Below are positions 9,050-19,700 of a DNA stretch of 64,000 nucleotides, piece by piece. The position numbers and the translations under genes are program-made. Within the stretch, counting starts at the first letter, position 1. Each line of letters opens with the position of its first letter. The DNA comes from Streptomyces sp. CC0208 (GTDB lineage Bacteria > Actinomycetota > Actinomycetes > Streptomycetales > Streptomycetaceae): NCBI RefSeq assembly GCF_003443735.1, contig NZ_CP031969.1:1612001-1676000 (forward strand), in the 5' to 3' direction. Below the pieces are notes generated by a model. It did no database searches, was not told where the DNA came from, and saw only the letters and a list, made by a program, of their open reading frames with translations.

Positions 9050-9616
9050 CTAATACGGCGGCAGGTCTGTCTCCAGTTCGCGGTCCGCGCGCCTTCCGCT
9101 TACTTCACCCAAGGTCCACTGCACGCACTCAGGTCTAATTCCTGTGCGCACGCGGCAGAACTCATGGACGGCGGCTTCAATTTCTTCTATAGGTAGCGTG
9201 CTGCGCGGATCGAACCAGTACGGTTCGCCCGGGTTGGACACGACTTCCGTGTCGAAATCGGGCGGGTTTGGGTTATCCGAGACCCAGATATTGTCAAGGA
9301 CTTCATCCGTTTCCGGTCCCGGATATCCCGAATTCACGAACCAAATGAGCCCACCGTAGCCACTGTCCCTGTTCAGGGATACCACGAGGAAATTGTTTGG
9401 CATATCGGCATCGCTCACGTGCCGGCGATCCGACCATGAGAACCAGGCGATGGTGCCCGGGTGCCAGTGTTCGCCCCGCTTGTTCCAGCCCTGCAAAGAA
9501 CCGAGGACTTCGGCAACTACGGTGGATACTTCTGTGTCCGTCTCGGCAAACCACCGGCGGTCGTTGCAAGTAACGTTAAGAATCATCGTGACTCGCATGT
9601 TACGCCAGGAGGTCAT
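9050..9616 (-). CDS. Imm1-family immunity protein
   Basis: Predicted cytoplasmic antidote to the deaminase toxin encoded just upstream. The product resembles Streptomyces Imm1 proteins in length and in its conserved stretches: AWFSW, the FLVVSLNRDSGYGGL strand-loop, WVSDNPNPPDFD, FDPRSTLPIEEIEAAVHEFC and RPECVQW. Imm1 genes are known partners of SCP1.201/DddA-type deaminase toxins. It begins 10 bases after the toxin stop, as expected for a toxin-immunity pair made from one transcript. The start is uncertain: ATG at 9616, or internal ATGs at 9598 or 9586 (MILNVT), the last giving the more typical N-terminus. No strong Shine-Dalgarno is seen. The gene is AT-richer than its surroundings. Confidence 0.85.
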   Translation of the reverse strand: MTSWRNMRVTMILNVTCNDRRWFAETDTEVSTVVAEVLGSLQGWNKRGEHWHPGTIAWFSWSDRRHVSDADMPNNFLVVSLNRDSGYGGLIWFVNSGYPGPETDEVLDNIWVSDNPNPPDFDTEVVSNPGEPYWFDPRSTLPIEEIEAAVHEFCRVRTGIRPECVQWTLGEVSGRRADRELETDLPPY

Positions 9617-9626
9617 AACCCGTCAA

Positions 9627-12600
9627 TCATGCTGGCGGGCCGGTGCCACGCAATACGCTGCTAGCCATTCCGCTTCCGCTGGGATACCACACGGTCATGG
9701 TCCAATCCTTTGGCAGAATGGCTTGCACGGATTGGTAGCAGTTGTAGCTGTCACTGCAGACGCCGTTTGGATTATTGATGACTACTACAGAATGCTGCTC
9801 CTTGAGCTCATTCCTGATTTTCCAGGCATATTTTGTCTCCACGTGCGAGACTGACGGGTGAGGGCCTTTACCCGTACGTCCCGGCATCGGGACACCTCGG
9901 TCTATCAGGAAATCGTTGATCGCCTTATTGGTGGCCGCATCCCCGGAAATCATCTCGTCGGACAGGGCTTTGCCGTCCTGATCGAAGAGTTGTCCGGTGG
10001 TCTTATTGCCGGTCTTCTTCGTTCGATCCCATTTGCTGGCGATCTTCTCCATGTAGTCCCGCGCCCATGCCGGGCAGTTGGAATTATGGACAAGGATCGG
10101 AGTTTCGCCGGCCAGGACGTAGAAGGTATGGAGTCTGTCGACCGTCAGGTTGTAAGTACGGCTGTGCTTGGCGTACCCGCGGTTGCCCTTTACGGTAACC
10201 GTGGTTCCGTCGTCGGACAGTAGCTTCATCCCGGGCTTGAGTTGCCCTGCCGGGACCCAGTCTCCCTTGGTCGGGGACCAGAATGGGTGTTCGTGCGTTG
10301 CGGTGAGGGTTTGCGTACCGCCGCCGGTCGCGATGGAAAGTTCGTTGAACTTCTTGTCGTCGTCCGTGACGATGCGGCTGGTGACTTCCTCGGCCGTAGT
10401 TTCCCCTGTTTCAGGGTCAGTCGCGAGGACCTTGTCGCCGAGTTCTATGTCCTCGATCTTTTGCGTGGAGCCGTCGGCCATTTCGACCTCGGTGCCGGCC
10501 AGGAAGCATTTGCAGGCACTCTTTACGGCGCCGCGCAGGGCGCGCTTTGCCAGAGCCTTGGCTGAGCCGAAAATTCCTGCGACAGCCGACACGGCATCTG
10601 CGGCGTCCCTGGTGTCTTCGTAGGCTTGGGAGTCAGTGTCGACTCCCTTAGATTCAACCAGCTCCTCGTAGTGCCCGCTCACGCCGCAATCCGCACCGAA
10701 CCAGCACCAAGGCTCGGTCATGTATTCGATTGCGTCTGCTGTCTCCGCAATGAAGCCGCCTATTCCGGCGACGGCGTCTTTCCAATCGCCTTGCGCGCGT
10801 GGGTCTTCAGGCTCGACAGAGCAGGAAGGGGTCCATGCCTTGTCTGCAATAACGGGGTTGCAGTAATGTCCGGAACTCGTGGAGCTGTAACTGGCGCTGC
10901 CCATAGTGGACATGCCACCGCTTCCAGTACCGGAACCGGAGCTCGTGACAGCATGCACCACACCGACCACGACGGTGACGATGGCGATGATCGTCGCGAT
11001 CAAAGACCCGAAAAACTTTCCGCTGGGGTCAGCGAAGGTGACCGGATTGTTGTTGCTGTAGGCGTAGCCGTTGATTTGCTGAGGGTCTTTCAGGTCTGCG
11101 ACAGGATCAACGCTGGCAAACCTTCCGGTTGCGGGGTCATAGTCGCGAACCCCCAGATGGGTGAGACCGGTGGGGTCTTCAGTTCCGCCGATGAAGCCCT
11201 TGTCCCCGCGCCAACTAGCGGGCGTGCTGCCGCGAACCTCTCCGAAGGGTTGGGTGTGACGGCGAGTGAGCGCCTGGGTGGACGCGTCCACTTGGAGGCT
11301 TGCAGTGCCATTGCGGTCTGTGCACAGCCAAGTCAGTGAGCTTGGTGTACGCATGGCGATGATCTGCCCCGCGTGGTTGTAGTAGCGGGTAGCTTCCACC
11401 TTGCCGCTGGCCTTGTCCAGGCGCAGTTCGGTTTCGCCCAGATAGAGGGTGGTGCCGGTGGAGTCGCGCCGGATGAGCCGGTTGCCGTCAGCGTCGTTCA
11501 GGAAAGTGGTGGTGCCGCCGCTGGCTTCGGTGACCTTGGTCAGGGCCCCTTCGACATCCCAGTCGAGGGACTGGGTGGTGCCGTTGAGAGTGCGGGTCTT
11601 GGTGGCCCCGTTCTCCCAATAGGTGTAGCTGTCGGTGGTCTTGGATCCGCTGGCGAAGTCGGTCACCGTGTTTGCCAGGGCGTGCGGCCGAGTCTGATCA
11701 GCCGTCTTGTATGTGTAGTTGGTGGTAGCGGCGCCTCCGCTGGCGAGATGATTCGTGGCGGTTTTCCGGTTGCCGGCGGAGTCGTAGCTGAAGCTCTGCC
11801 AGTACGGGGCGCGTCCCCCGACGTTGCCGGTGGTGGGGGTGGTAGCGCAGTCGCCGGAGGCGGTCCAGGCAGCTTTCAGGCGTCGGTGACCGTCGTAGGT
11901 GAAGCACTGCTTGTCGCCAGGGCTGGTGGACCGGTCGTCGACCTCGATGGGGTTGCCGGCGAGGTCGTACCGGTAATAGAGGTCGGCGTCGGTGCCGGTG
12001 TGGGTTTCGGAGACGACGGTCTGGCGGGCCAGGCGCTTGGTGCCGTCTTCATAGGAGTAGTTGACCTCGGTCCAGTCAGCGGTGGAGGAAACCCCCAGGG
12101 TGGTGCGGATCAGCTCGCCGGCCGGAAGGTAGTCGGTGTTCTGCACGAGGCCGGTCAGCCCCTGCAGGGTCTCCGGCAACCTGGTGGAGGTGTACCCGTA
12201 GGTAAGGACTTCGGTACCGAGGCCGCCCATGGCCGGGATGGTGCGCTTTTGCAGCGTGCCGTCGAGGTTGTAGGCGTTATTGATGGCGTAGACGCCGGTT
12301 CCGGCCAGTGCCCCTTCTTTGGTGCTGATCGTGTACTGCTCTTTCAGCACCCGGTAGAGCTTGTCGTACGTGGCGTTGGTCTTGGCGTAGACATCTCCGC
12401 TCTTGCCGCCGACGTAGCGGATGGCAGAGGTGAGTCGCCCCTTGGCGACGGTGTCGTAGGACCACCGGGAGAGGATCTTGGCGTCGTCCGGGCTTGGGAC
12501 CCCGTTGACGACGGGCACCTTTCCGTCGACCAGGGCGGTTTGTCTGCCGAGCGTGTCGTAGGTGTAGCCGCGGGTGCGCTGGCGGGCGTCGGTGGCCGAA

Positions 12601-15600
12601 ACGACCTGGTCGAGTTCGTTGTACTCGGTGCTGGACTTGCCGGCATCAGGATCGTTGGTGCTGGTCTGCCTGCCGAGGAAGTCATAGCCGTAGGACCAGG
12701 TGTTGCCGTCGTCGTCCTTGACGGTTTTGAGGCGGTCTGCGTGGTCGTAGGTGTAGGTGAACTTGGAGTAGGTGGCGGTGGCGCTGTTGCCCTCGTACTC
12801 GCGCTTTTCGACCAGGCGGCCTCGGGTGTCGACCTGCTCGCGGATGGCAGAGGCGCCGGCGGGCGGCTCGACCGTGGTGGCATTGCCGTCGTAGCTGGTG
12901 GTGGTCCGGGAGTGTTCCTTGCCGTTGACCAGATTCACCTGAACGGTCGGGCGGCCCGCGCCGTCGAAGGTGGTGGTGGATCCGGCGGGTGCAGCCGTGG
13001 TCGGCTTGGCAAGCGCGCCGCTGGGAGCGGTGCTGTCGATGAAGTCGGCGGCTGTTTCCACGGCCAGGCCGCGCGTGTCGTACTTCGTCTCGGAGATGAC
13101 GCGGCCGGTGCCGGTGGCGGCTGGCTTTTGAGTCTGCCGCGGGCGCAGCAGTGCGTCGTAGATGGCGTACTCGGTCTGGTAGGTGGTGCCGTCGTTGTTG
13201 AGGGACTTGGTGGCTACCCAAGAGGCGCCGGTGGCCTGCACCTTGTATTCGAACTTGCGGCTGGGAGATTGGTCCGCGGCTCGATCGCGATCGGCCAGCC
13301 ATACGTCGGTGAGGCGGCCCAGTGCGTCGTACGCGAGTTCGGTGCGGTTGTTGTTGGCGTCCGTTATGGAGGTGTTGAGGTTCCAGTCGGTTGCGTAGTC
13401 GGTGGTGACAGTGTGGCCCGCTGCGTTGGTTTCGACCGTCTGAGCGAGGGGGCCGCTGTCAGCCGGGATGTAGTCGATGTGCTTCGTTCGGGTGCCCTTG
13501 GCGTTCCAGCTGTCGGTCGGGCGTCCCAGGGAGTCGAACGCCGCGGTGGTGACCGTTGTGTATTGGCCTGTTCCGTCAGTGGCGTAGCCGGTGAGGCGCT
13601 CAGCTCGTGTGATGTCGCCCTTGGTCGGCTCTGCTCCATACGCCTGGCTGTCGTAGGAGCTGCGTACGTCTGAGATGAGGTCGGTGGTCTCCGGATCATT
13701 GCTGCGGTTGGGTGTCGCGCTGCAGCCGGTGGAAACGGTCTCGATGCGCTTGGGGTAGGCCAGCAGCCATTTGCTTGTGTTTGTGGCATACCAGGTGCGG
13801 GTGCATTCTTGCTGGCCGCCCGCGTCGGTCTCCACTGTCAGCGGCTGACCGCTGGTTGTGTCGTACGTGGTGGTGCTGCTGGAGGTGATCTCGCTGCCGC
13901 TGTTTTGGCGTGTGCGCTTTACCTCGGTTCCGGTGCGCACCAGATAACCGGTGACCGTGCCGTACGAATGGGTGTCGCTGGAGGTCTTGTGGGACCAGGG
14001 GGTGGTGACGGTGGCTGAGACTTCTGAGCCCGAGGTGCCGTTGTACGTGATCTCCTCACGCAGCATGCCGGCGTACTGCTCAGAGTCGGTCTTGTCCACA
14101 CCCTTGGAGTCGGTGATCGCTTCGCTGCGGGTGGTGCCGTTGGACTGCTTGTCGCCGTCCATGCCGCGGTAGTACAGCGCGGTGGTCTTGGAGCGGATGC
14201 CGGCCGCTTCGCCGGTGGTGGTGGTGACCTTGTTGTAGCCGCGCCAGATGCCCCACGTGCGGTACTTTGCCGGCGTGATGGGGGACTCGTCGTCGTAGGC
14301 CCAAGCGCCGCCAATGTCCTCGCTGTAGGTGTAGTTGGTCTCCTTCAGCGGCGCGCCGCCATACGGGTCCGATTCGGTGACCTGCTTGACGACGTACTTG
14401 TGGAAGAAGTCGGTGCGGGGCTGCGGGTCTTCTCCGGGGGTGGGGCTGGTGGGAGGAACCCACTTCACCGGGTAGCAGCGCTTAGTGTTCTTGTCGAGTG
14501 CCGTGGGAAGGTTGGTGTCTGCCACGCACTCGGGAGCGGAGTAGTTCACGGTCAGCACCGAGCCGGTCTCGGACTTGACTGTACGGATCCGCCATTTGAT
14601 GTACGGCACGACGCTGTCGCCGGTCTTGTCGACGCGGTTGTGCAGCTGAATGCCGGAGAACGTGACCGCCGGAAGCGTGATGGGGCTGGTGCCGGACTTT
14701 CCGGTGTGCTGGATGCTCTCCAGCCACAGCCCGGGGGCGGAGCCGTCGCCCGGATCGGGGAACGAGTGTGTCAGGTGCCAGGTGTTGACATCGCGGTAGT
14801 CGGTGTCGGCTCCGGTGCCGGTGCCCTTGTAGACCTGGGTGGTGACGTCGGTGAGCCGCTTGCGGCTGAAGAACGAGGGCGCGTTGCGGTCGGTGCAGAC
14901 GGTGTTGGCGGCGCAGATTTGATCGAACGGCACATCCGGCCAGGCCGCCTTGTTCGTGTCCGTCAGGGAAGCACAGGTTTCTCCGCCGGAGACGGGGATG
15001 CACCGCTCGGCGACGCCGAACTTCACGCGGGCTGCGGCGGGCTTGCTGAAGACGGAGTCGGAGCGCTGGCCGTAGTCGATGCGGTTCAGGTAGCCACTGC
15101 GGGTGTAAGAGGTGCCGTTGCCGGTGGAGGCGTTCTTGGCGTAGTAGTTGCCCTCTTTGGTGTACCAGTAGCTGGTGACGTTGCCGTGCGGGTCGACAAC
15201 GTAGTCGAGGTTCCAGCGCCACGCCTGGTTCTTGGCCCGGCCGGCGAAGTCGGAGCCACTGGAGTACCCAGGTTCGCCGGAGTCGTCGCCGAAGACCGGC
15301 GCGACCCAGGTGGAGTTGGTGACGGGGTCGTCGGCTGCGGTGCCGTTGTCGGACCAACCGGGCAGACGGTTCTTCCCAAATACATACTGGGTACCGTCGG
15401 TGGTGGTGATGGTCCAGTACTCGCCCTTGTCGCTGTCGTCACCGTCGTCGCTGTTGACCGCGCCGGTGCCACGCGTGACCTTTTCGCCGTCATCGCTCTT
15501 GAGGTGCCAGCCGTTGGCATCCTTGATCAGCGGGCTGGACTTTCCATTGAGGACGACGGAAGCGTTGTCTTCCTTCCAGCAGAGGTCGGCCTTGCCATCC

Positions 15601-16646
15601 TGACCGTCGTCGTCACACGATGCATAGCTGCGCTCGATGTACGACGTGGGCAGGTTGAAGCCCTCACCGACCCATGACGGCTGCGCGGAGCTCGACGACG
15701 TGCGCCCGTCGACGCTCTGCGCGGAGTAGCCCACCGTCACCTGGGGAGCCTTGCCGGCTGCCGCAGGCACCACGTCCATCGGGTAGGACCAGGTGAAATC
15801 GCCGTTGGAGCCGCCGCCCGCCCAGCTGGACGACAGGGACAGCGAGGTTGCCTGGTAACTGCCCTGGTCGGAGGACGCGGCCGCGGCCAGGGCTACCACC
15901 ATGGTGGTAGCGGCACCACTGACGCCCTTGGGGGTGGTGACCTGCGTAGTGATGGTGTCGCTTTGGGTGTCGTTGCTGGTCGGCAGCACCGCAGTGGTGC
16001 GGCATTCCCGTTTGTGAGGTGTGGTCAGCGCGCACACGGGCAGCTGGATGGCGCGCAGTCGTGATGCCCAGGCACCGCCGTAGGCGTTCGCGAAGCGGCT
16101 GTAGTCAATACGGATGGACATGCTCGAAGCGTTGGTGTCGCCATCCGCGCGCTGCACTGAGAGCACCAAGCCCTCGACGCCGAGCTTCTTGGTGAGCTTG
16201 CGGTCCAGGACCCTGACCTTGGCCCGGTCGGGGGCCTTGAGCAGCTTGGCCGTTGTCGCCTTGGCCTTGCTCTTCGGCTTGACCGGGGCGGTGAGGGTCA
16301 CGGGCAGGCCGCTAGCCTTTGCACCCTTTCCGGCTTCGGTAGGAAGTTCAACGGTCACGGAGCCGGGTGTGGGCCACACAGGCTTAGTTGTGGCGGCTCT
16401 GCGTGTCCTGGCGGCTGCCGACACGGTCGGATCATTGATCTTATTGACCTTGGCCAGGAAGGCCGTGGCCTTGCCGTACTGCGGTTTGGGCAGCTTTGTA
16501 TGGCTGCGGCTGACGTCGTCGGCTGGTGCCGCGCCGAGCAGCGTGGCCGTCACGGCAGCAACCACAGGCAGGCTGACCGCCGCCAGTCGGCGTCGTCCCG
16601 CCCGGTGCCACGACCATGAGGGCAGCACGAATCTGCGCCTTGTCAC
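9627..16646 (-). CDS. secreted RHS/YD-repeat toxin with Hint domain and DddA-like deaminase tip
   Basis: A 2,339-residue polymorphic toxin. Start chosen as GTG at 16646, after AAGGAA, giving a signal-like N-terminus (basic patch, then hydrophobic LAAVSLPVVAAVTATLLGA). A long YD/RHS repeat shell follows, ending near residue 1873 in the core signature NNPVTFADPSG. A hydrophobic stretch comes next, then a Hint autoprotease domain (CFLAGTEVEMADGS at about 2047 to LVHNSN at about 2187) expected to cut at HN|S and free the tip. The last 150 residues are an SCP1.201/DddA-type cytidine deaminase: HVE (His2268, Glu2270) and NPNGVC-x5-C (Cys2297, Cys2303) form the zinc site, and LPKDWTMTVW follows. DddA deaminates cytosine in double-stranded DNA. 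The Imm1 gene is directly downstream; the LamG gene is upstream in the same unit. Confidence 0.93.
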   Translation of the reverse strand: MTRRRFVLPSWSWHRAGRRRLAAVSLPVVAAVTATLLGAAPADDVSRSHTKLPKPQYGKATAFLAKVNKINDPTVSAAARTRRAATTKPVWPTPGSVTVELPTEAGKGAKASGLPVTLTAPVKPKSKAKATTAKLLKAPDRAKVRVLDRKLTKKLGVEGLVLSVQRADGDTNASSMSIRIDYSRFANAYGGAWASRLRAIQLPVCALTTPHKRECRTTAVLPTSNDTQSDTITTQVTTPKGVSGAATTMVVALAAAASSDQGSYQATSLSLSSSWAGGGSNGDFTWSYPMDVVPAAAGKAPQVTVGYSAQSVDGRTSSSSAQPSWVGEGFNLPTSYIERSYASCDDDGQDGKADLCWKEDNASVVLNGKSSPLIKDANGWHLKSDDGEKVTRGTGAVNSDDGDDSDKGEYWTITTTDGTQYVFGKNRLPGWSDNGTAADDPVTNSTWVAPVFGDDSGEPGYSSGSDFAGRAKNQAWRWNLDYVVDPHGNVTSYWYTKEGNYYAKNASTGNGTSYTRSGYLNRIDYGQRSDSVFSKPAAARVKFGVAERCIPVSGGETCASLTDTNKAAWPDVPFDQICAANTVCTDRNAPSFFSRKRLTDVTTQVYKGTGTGADTDYRDVNTWHLTHSFPDPGDGSAPGLWLESIQHTGKSGTSPITLPAVTFSGIQLHNRVDKTGDSVVPYIKWRIRTVKSETGSVLTVNYSAPECVADTNLPTALDKNTKRCYPVKWVPPTSPTPGEDPQPRTDFFHKYVVKQVTESDPYGGAPLKETNYTYSEDIGGAWAYDDESPITPAKYRTWGIWRGYNKVTTTTGEAAGIRSKTTALYYRGMDGDKQSNGTTRSEAITDSKGVDKTDSEQYAGMLREEITYNGTSGSEVSATVTTPWSHKTSSDTHSYGTVTGYLVRTGTEVKRTRQNSGSEITSSSTTTYDTTSGQPLTVETDAGGQQECTRTWYATNTSKWLLAYPKRIETVSTGCSATPNRSNDPETTDLISDVRSSYDSQAYGAEPTKGDITRAERLTGYATDGTGQYTTVTTAAFDSLGRPTDSWNAKGTRTKHIDYIPADSGPLAQTVETNAAGHTVTTDYATDWNLNTSITDANNNRTELAYDALGRLTDVWLADRDRAADQSPSRKFEYKVQATGASWVATKSLNNDGTTYQTEYAIYDALLRPRQTQKPAATGTGRVISETKYDTRGLAVETAADFIDSTAPSGALAKPTTAAPAGSTTTFDGAGRPTVQVNLVNGKEHSRTTTSYDGNATTVEPPAGASAIREQVDTRGRLVEKREYEGNSATATYSKFTYTYDHADRLKTVKDDDGNTWSYGYDFLGRQTSTNDPDAGKSSTEYNELDQVVSATDARQRTRGYTYDTLGRQTALVDGKVPVVNGVPSPDDAKILSRWSYDTVAKGRLTSAIRYVGGKSGDVYAKTNATYDKLYRVLKEQYTISTKEGALAGTGVYAINNAYNLDGTLQKRTIPAMGGLGTEVLTYGYTSTRLPETLQGLTGLVQNTDYLPAGELIRTTLGVSSTADWTEVNYSYEDGTKRLARQTVVSETHTGTDADLYYRYDLAGNPIEVDDRSTSPGDKQCFTYDGHRRLKAAWTASGDCATTPTTGNVGGRAPYWQSFSYDSAGNRKTATNHLASGGAATTNYTYKTADQTRPHALANTVTDFASGSKTTDSYTYWENGATKTRTLNGTTQSLDWDVEGALTKVTEASGGTTTFLNDADGNRLIRRDSTGTTLYLGETELRLDKASGKVEATRYYNHAGQIIAMRTPSSLTWLCTDRNGTASLQVDASTQALTRRHTQPFGEVRGSTPASWRGDKGFIGGTEDPTGLTHLGVRDYDPATGRFASVDPVADLKDPQQINGYAYSNNNPVTFADPSGKFFGSLIATIIAIVTVVVGVVHAVTSSGSGTGSGGMSTMGSASYSSTSSGHYCNPVIADKAWTPSCSVEPEDPRAQGDWKDAVAGIGGFIAETADAIEYMTEPWCWFGADCGVSGHYEELVESKGVDTDSQAYEDTRDAADAVSAVAGIFGSAKALAKRALRGAVKSACKCFLAGTEVEMADGSTQKIEDIELGDKVLATDPETGETTAEEVTSRIVTDDDKKFNELSIATGGGTQTLTATHEHPFWSPTKGDWVPAGQLKPGMKLLSDDGTTVTVKGNRGYAKHSRTYNLTVDRLHTFYVLAGETPILVHNSNCPAWARDYMEKIASKWDRTKKTGNKTTGQLFDQDGKALSDEMISGDAATNKAINDFLIDRGVPMPGRTGKGPHPSVSHVETKYAWKIRNELKEQHSVVVINNPNGVCSDSYNCYQSVQAILPKDWTMTVWYPSGSGMASSVLRGTGPPA

Positions 16647-16750
16647 AGTGGGTTCCTTCGGTCTCGAAACGAGGCAGCGTGCCGGGTCGGACTGCCCGGC
16701 ACACCGCGGGAATCGTGGCTGCGCCTCAGAGGATGCGCAGCGGTACAGGT

Positions 16751-19700
16751 TCAGCCAATGTCGATGGGCGGTTCGTCGACAATGGACAGCTGGGTGATCT
16801 CCTCCTCGGAGAGCACGCCGGCGTACACGCGCATGTCGTCGAGCTGTCCCGGAAGGGCGTTGCCCCATGCGCCGGTGTCGTGCCGTCGGGAGCCGCCGAC
16901 CATGAGCGGGCCGGTGGGCTGGTAGACGTCGGCGACGTAGGCGCCGTTCTCGTCGCCCTGGCGTTCGCCGGTGACGTAGAGCTTGGCCGACTGCGTGACG
17001 GAGTCGTACACGCCGACCACGTGGATCCAGTTACCGGGCGGGTTGACCTCATCGGAAACAGTGGTGGCCGCTGGGCCGTTGAGGACGTCGGTGGCATAGA
17101 CACCGAAGTTCCAGTCGCCCACCGTCTCTCCAGCCTCCTGCCGGTACCACAGGCGGAATGCGTTGCGCTGGTTGCCCGGGTGGGAGAAGACGGTGGGTGA
17201 ATGGGCGACGGTGGTGTCCTCAAGCTTCAACTGCGCGAGATTGGCCCATCCGGCCACGGTGAAGCTGCCGCTGTCGTCCAGTGCCACCGCAGAAGTGGCA
17301 CGGCCAAGGACGGCTTCGTTCAGTTCGAGGACATTGCCGTGTCCGGCGTCGTCGGTGGCTTTGAAGGCCGCACCGGTCTGGAGCAGCAGCTGATTCGCCC
17401 GGCCTGAGGCGTCAGCACCGGTGGTGCCGGAGGTCTCGTCCATGTTCCAGTGGGCGAGCAGCTCCGCCTGGGTCTTGCCGGTCGCGGGGTCTTCCAGGTT
17501 GGCCAGGGCTGCCAGCTCGTCGGGATAGACAACGCGCTTGTACGCCTGAACCTGGTCGATCTGGCCGGTGAAGTAACTGGAGGGGCCACCGCCGCCCTTG
17601 AACCGGCCGACCTCAAATGGGCCGGTGCTCGCCCAGGGCGTGGTGAAGGCCGTCTCCTGCTGCAGCTCACCGTTCACGTACAGGCGGAGCTGCTGGTTCT
17701 GACGGTCGAAGACACCCAGCAGATGAGTCCAAGCACCAACCACACCGGGCTTGGTGGAGATGGCCCGGACGATGGTGGGGCTTGCGGTGTCGGAGTCGGC
17801 GGCGTACCGGTTGAACACCCACCGGTCGAGGGACTCGGAGTAGTACAGCTGGAAGGCGCCTACCTTCGAGCCGTTCTGGTTGGCAACTGTACTGATCTTG
17901 TCGCGGGTGCCCAGGTTGGCCCAGGCAGAGACGGAGAAGCTGCCTGCGGTGTCCACGACAGATCCACTGGTGGCGGCGTAGCTGCTGGTGCCGTTGGTTT
18001 TAAGGCCCTTGCCTTGGCGTGCGTAGTTCGTCCAGGTGGCGTCGGTGAGTGTCAGGGGGTTGGCGGTGCCCTGCGCGTTGGCAACGGTGGTGCCGTTGCC
18101 CTCGTCGAACTTCCACACACCCGCCGCCGCCGCCGGTTTGGCCACGTTGAACAGGTAGTCGCGGGTCTCGCCCGGATTGCCCGCAGCGTCGAAGGTCTGC
18201 ACGCGCAGGGTGTTGGTCAGCCGCTTGTCCGGGGTCACCGACACCTTGTGGGTGGCAGTGTTCGCGCTGTAGGTCTTGTCCTCGATCTTTACGCCATTGA
18301 GCCAAGTCACATAACGCCGAACATCAGCAGCTCCAGCGGCGATGGTGAACGTACCCGTCATGCCGACGCTGCCGGTCTCCGGCGACGTGGCGCAGGTGGT
18401 GCCGGCGCACTGCGGATACACGTTGTTGTCGGAGGTGATGTCGGGCTTCGGCGGGCCGGTGTTGTCGACCTTGAAGTAGCAGGACGCCGTTGACCACGGG
18501 CTGTACAGGTAACCGGTGGTTCCGTTGTAGGTGTACTTGTACTCGGTACGGGCCCGGAAGTGATAGGTGGTGCCGGACGTCAGGGTGGCCGTTGGGACCG
18601 TTCCTGCAGTTCCGCTTGCGGTGTAGGCGGAGGGCTTCAGCGAGGTCGGTGTGGTGCTGCTCCCTGTGTACAGTTCGAAGTTCGGTCGCAGCACGGCGTT
18701 GGAACCGTCCGCGGAGGTCGGGGTGGCCGTCAACCGCGGAGTAGTGTCACGGATGATCGCCGGGCTGGACGAAGACGAACATGACACGTTCGGATCTGAC
18801 ATCTTCACCGTCGATGGAGCGCTCGTCGGCGGCGTTACATAGGTGATCGACAGGATCGGCTTGCGCTCGGAAGTGGTCGCTGAATCCTTGGGCGACATGA
18901 ACTGCTTCCAGGCGATCGGATCACCCTCGTCGGCCCGCAGCCCCAGCGTAGTTGTCGTCGACTTCGCCTTGGCGGTGTAGGCCACCGCGGACGTGGCGTC
19001 GAACTCAACGATTGCGTCCTTGCAGTCGCTGGAGAACCCGTTGGCCGCGGAAACAGTGTCCACCTTCGCCGACCATGAGGGCGCACCCCACTTAGTCGAG
19101 GAGTTGATGGGGCTCGTGCGCCACAACTCAACGTTCTTCTTGGTGCAGTTCGCGGACCAGATCTCGTAGGCCGAGAACTGCGCGTGCAGAATCTTCTTGC
19201 CGGACACCGCGCGGGTGTCGAACTGGAAGAGAGAGCGGGCCTTCTTGTTGTCGACGAACGCGTCGTAACCGACACCAAGAGCGTGGCTGGTGTTCCAGAA
19301 GGACGTGTCCAGCTCGCTCGACCAGACCGTGGTCCAGCCGGCCAGCTTCGCCTTGACAGTGGGCGGATCGATTACGACGGGGTACGTCGTCTCGGGGTCC
19401 TGCAAGAACTCCTGATCGGGAACGATCTGCAGCTTTTCATTGTCAGCTGAGACGTCGGCAACCGACGTGCGGGCCTGGCTGCCGGGCGTGAGCGCATCGA
19501 CAGGATCAACCTCGGCGGTAACCTCCGAGTCGCTCCGCCCCAGCATCGTGTGCGTGCTGTCCGAGGTGCCGGCGTCCCACATCAGCGGGGCACTACTGAT
19601 GAAGACCGGCTGTCCGCCGGCGTCCACGTAGGAAACCGCGTTGGCGTTGGTACGGGCCTGCAGGCCGTCGACCTTGACGGGGTAACTGATGGACTCCAAG

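Noticed and set aside
11373..13673. A 766-codon open frame opposite the RHS gene.
   Set aside because: Glycine/valine-rich antisense of the YD repeats with no protein-like features.
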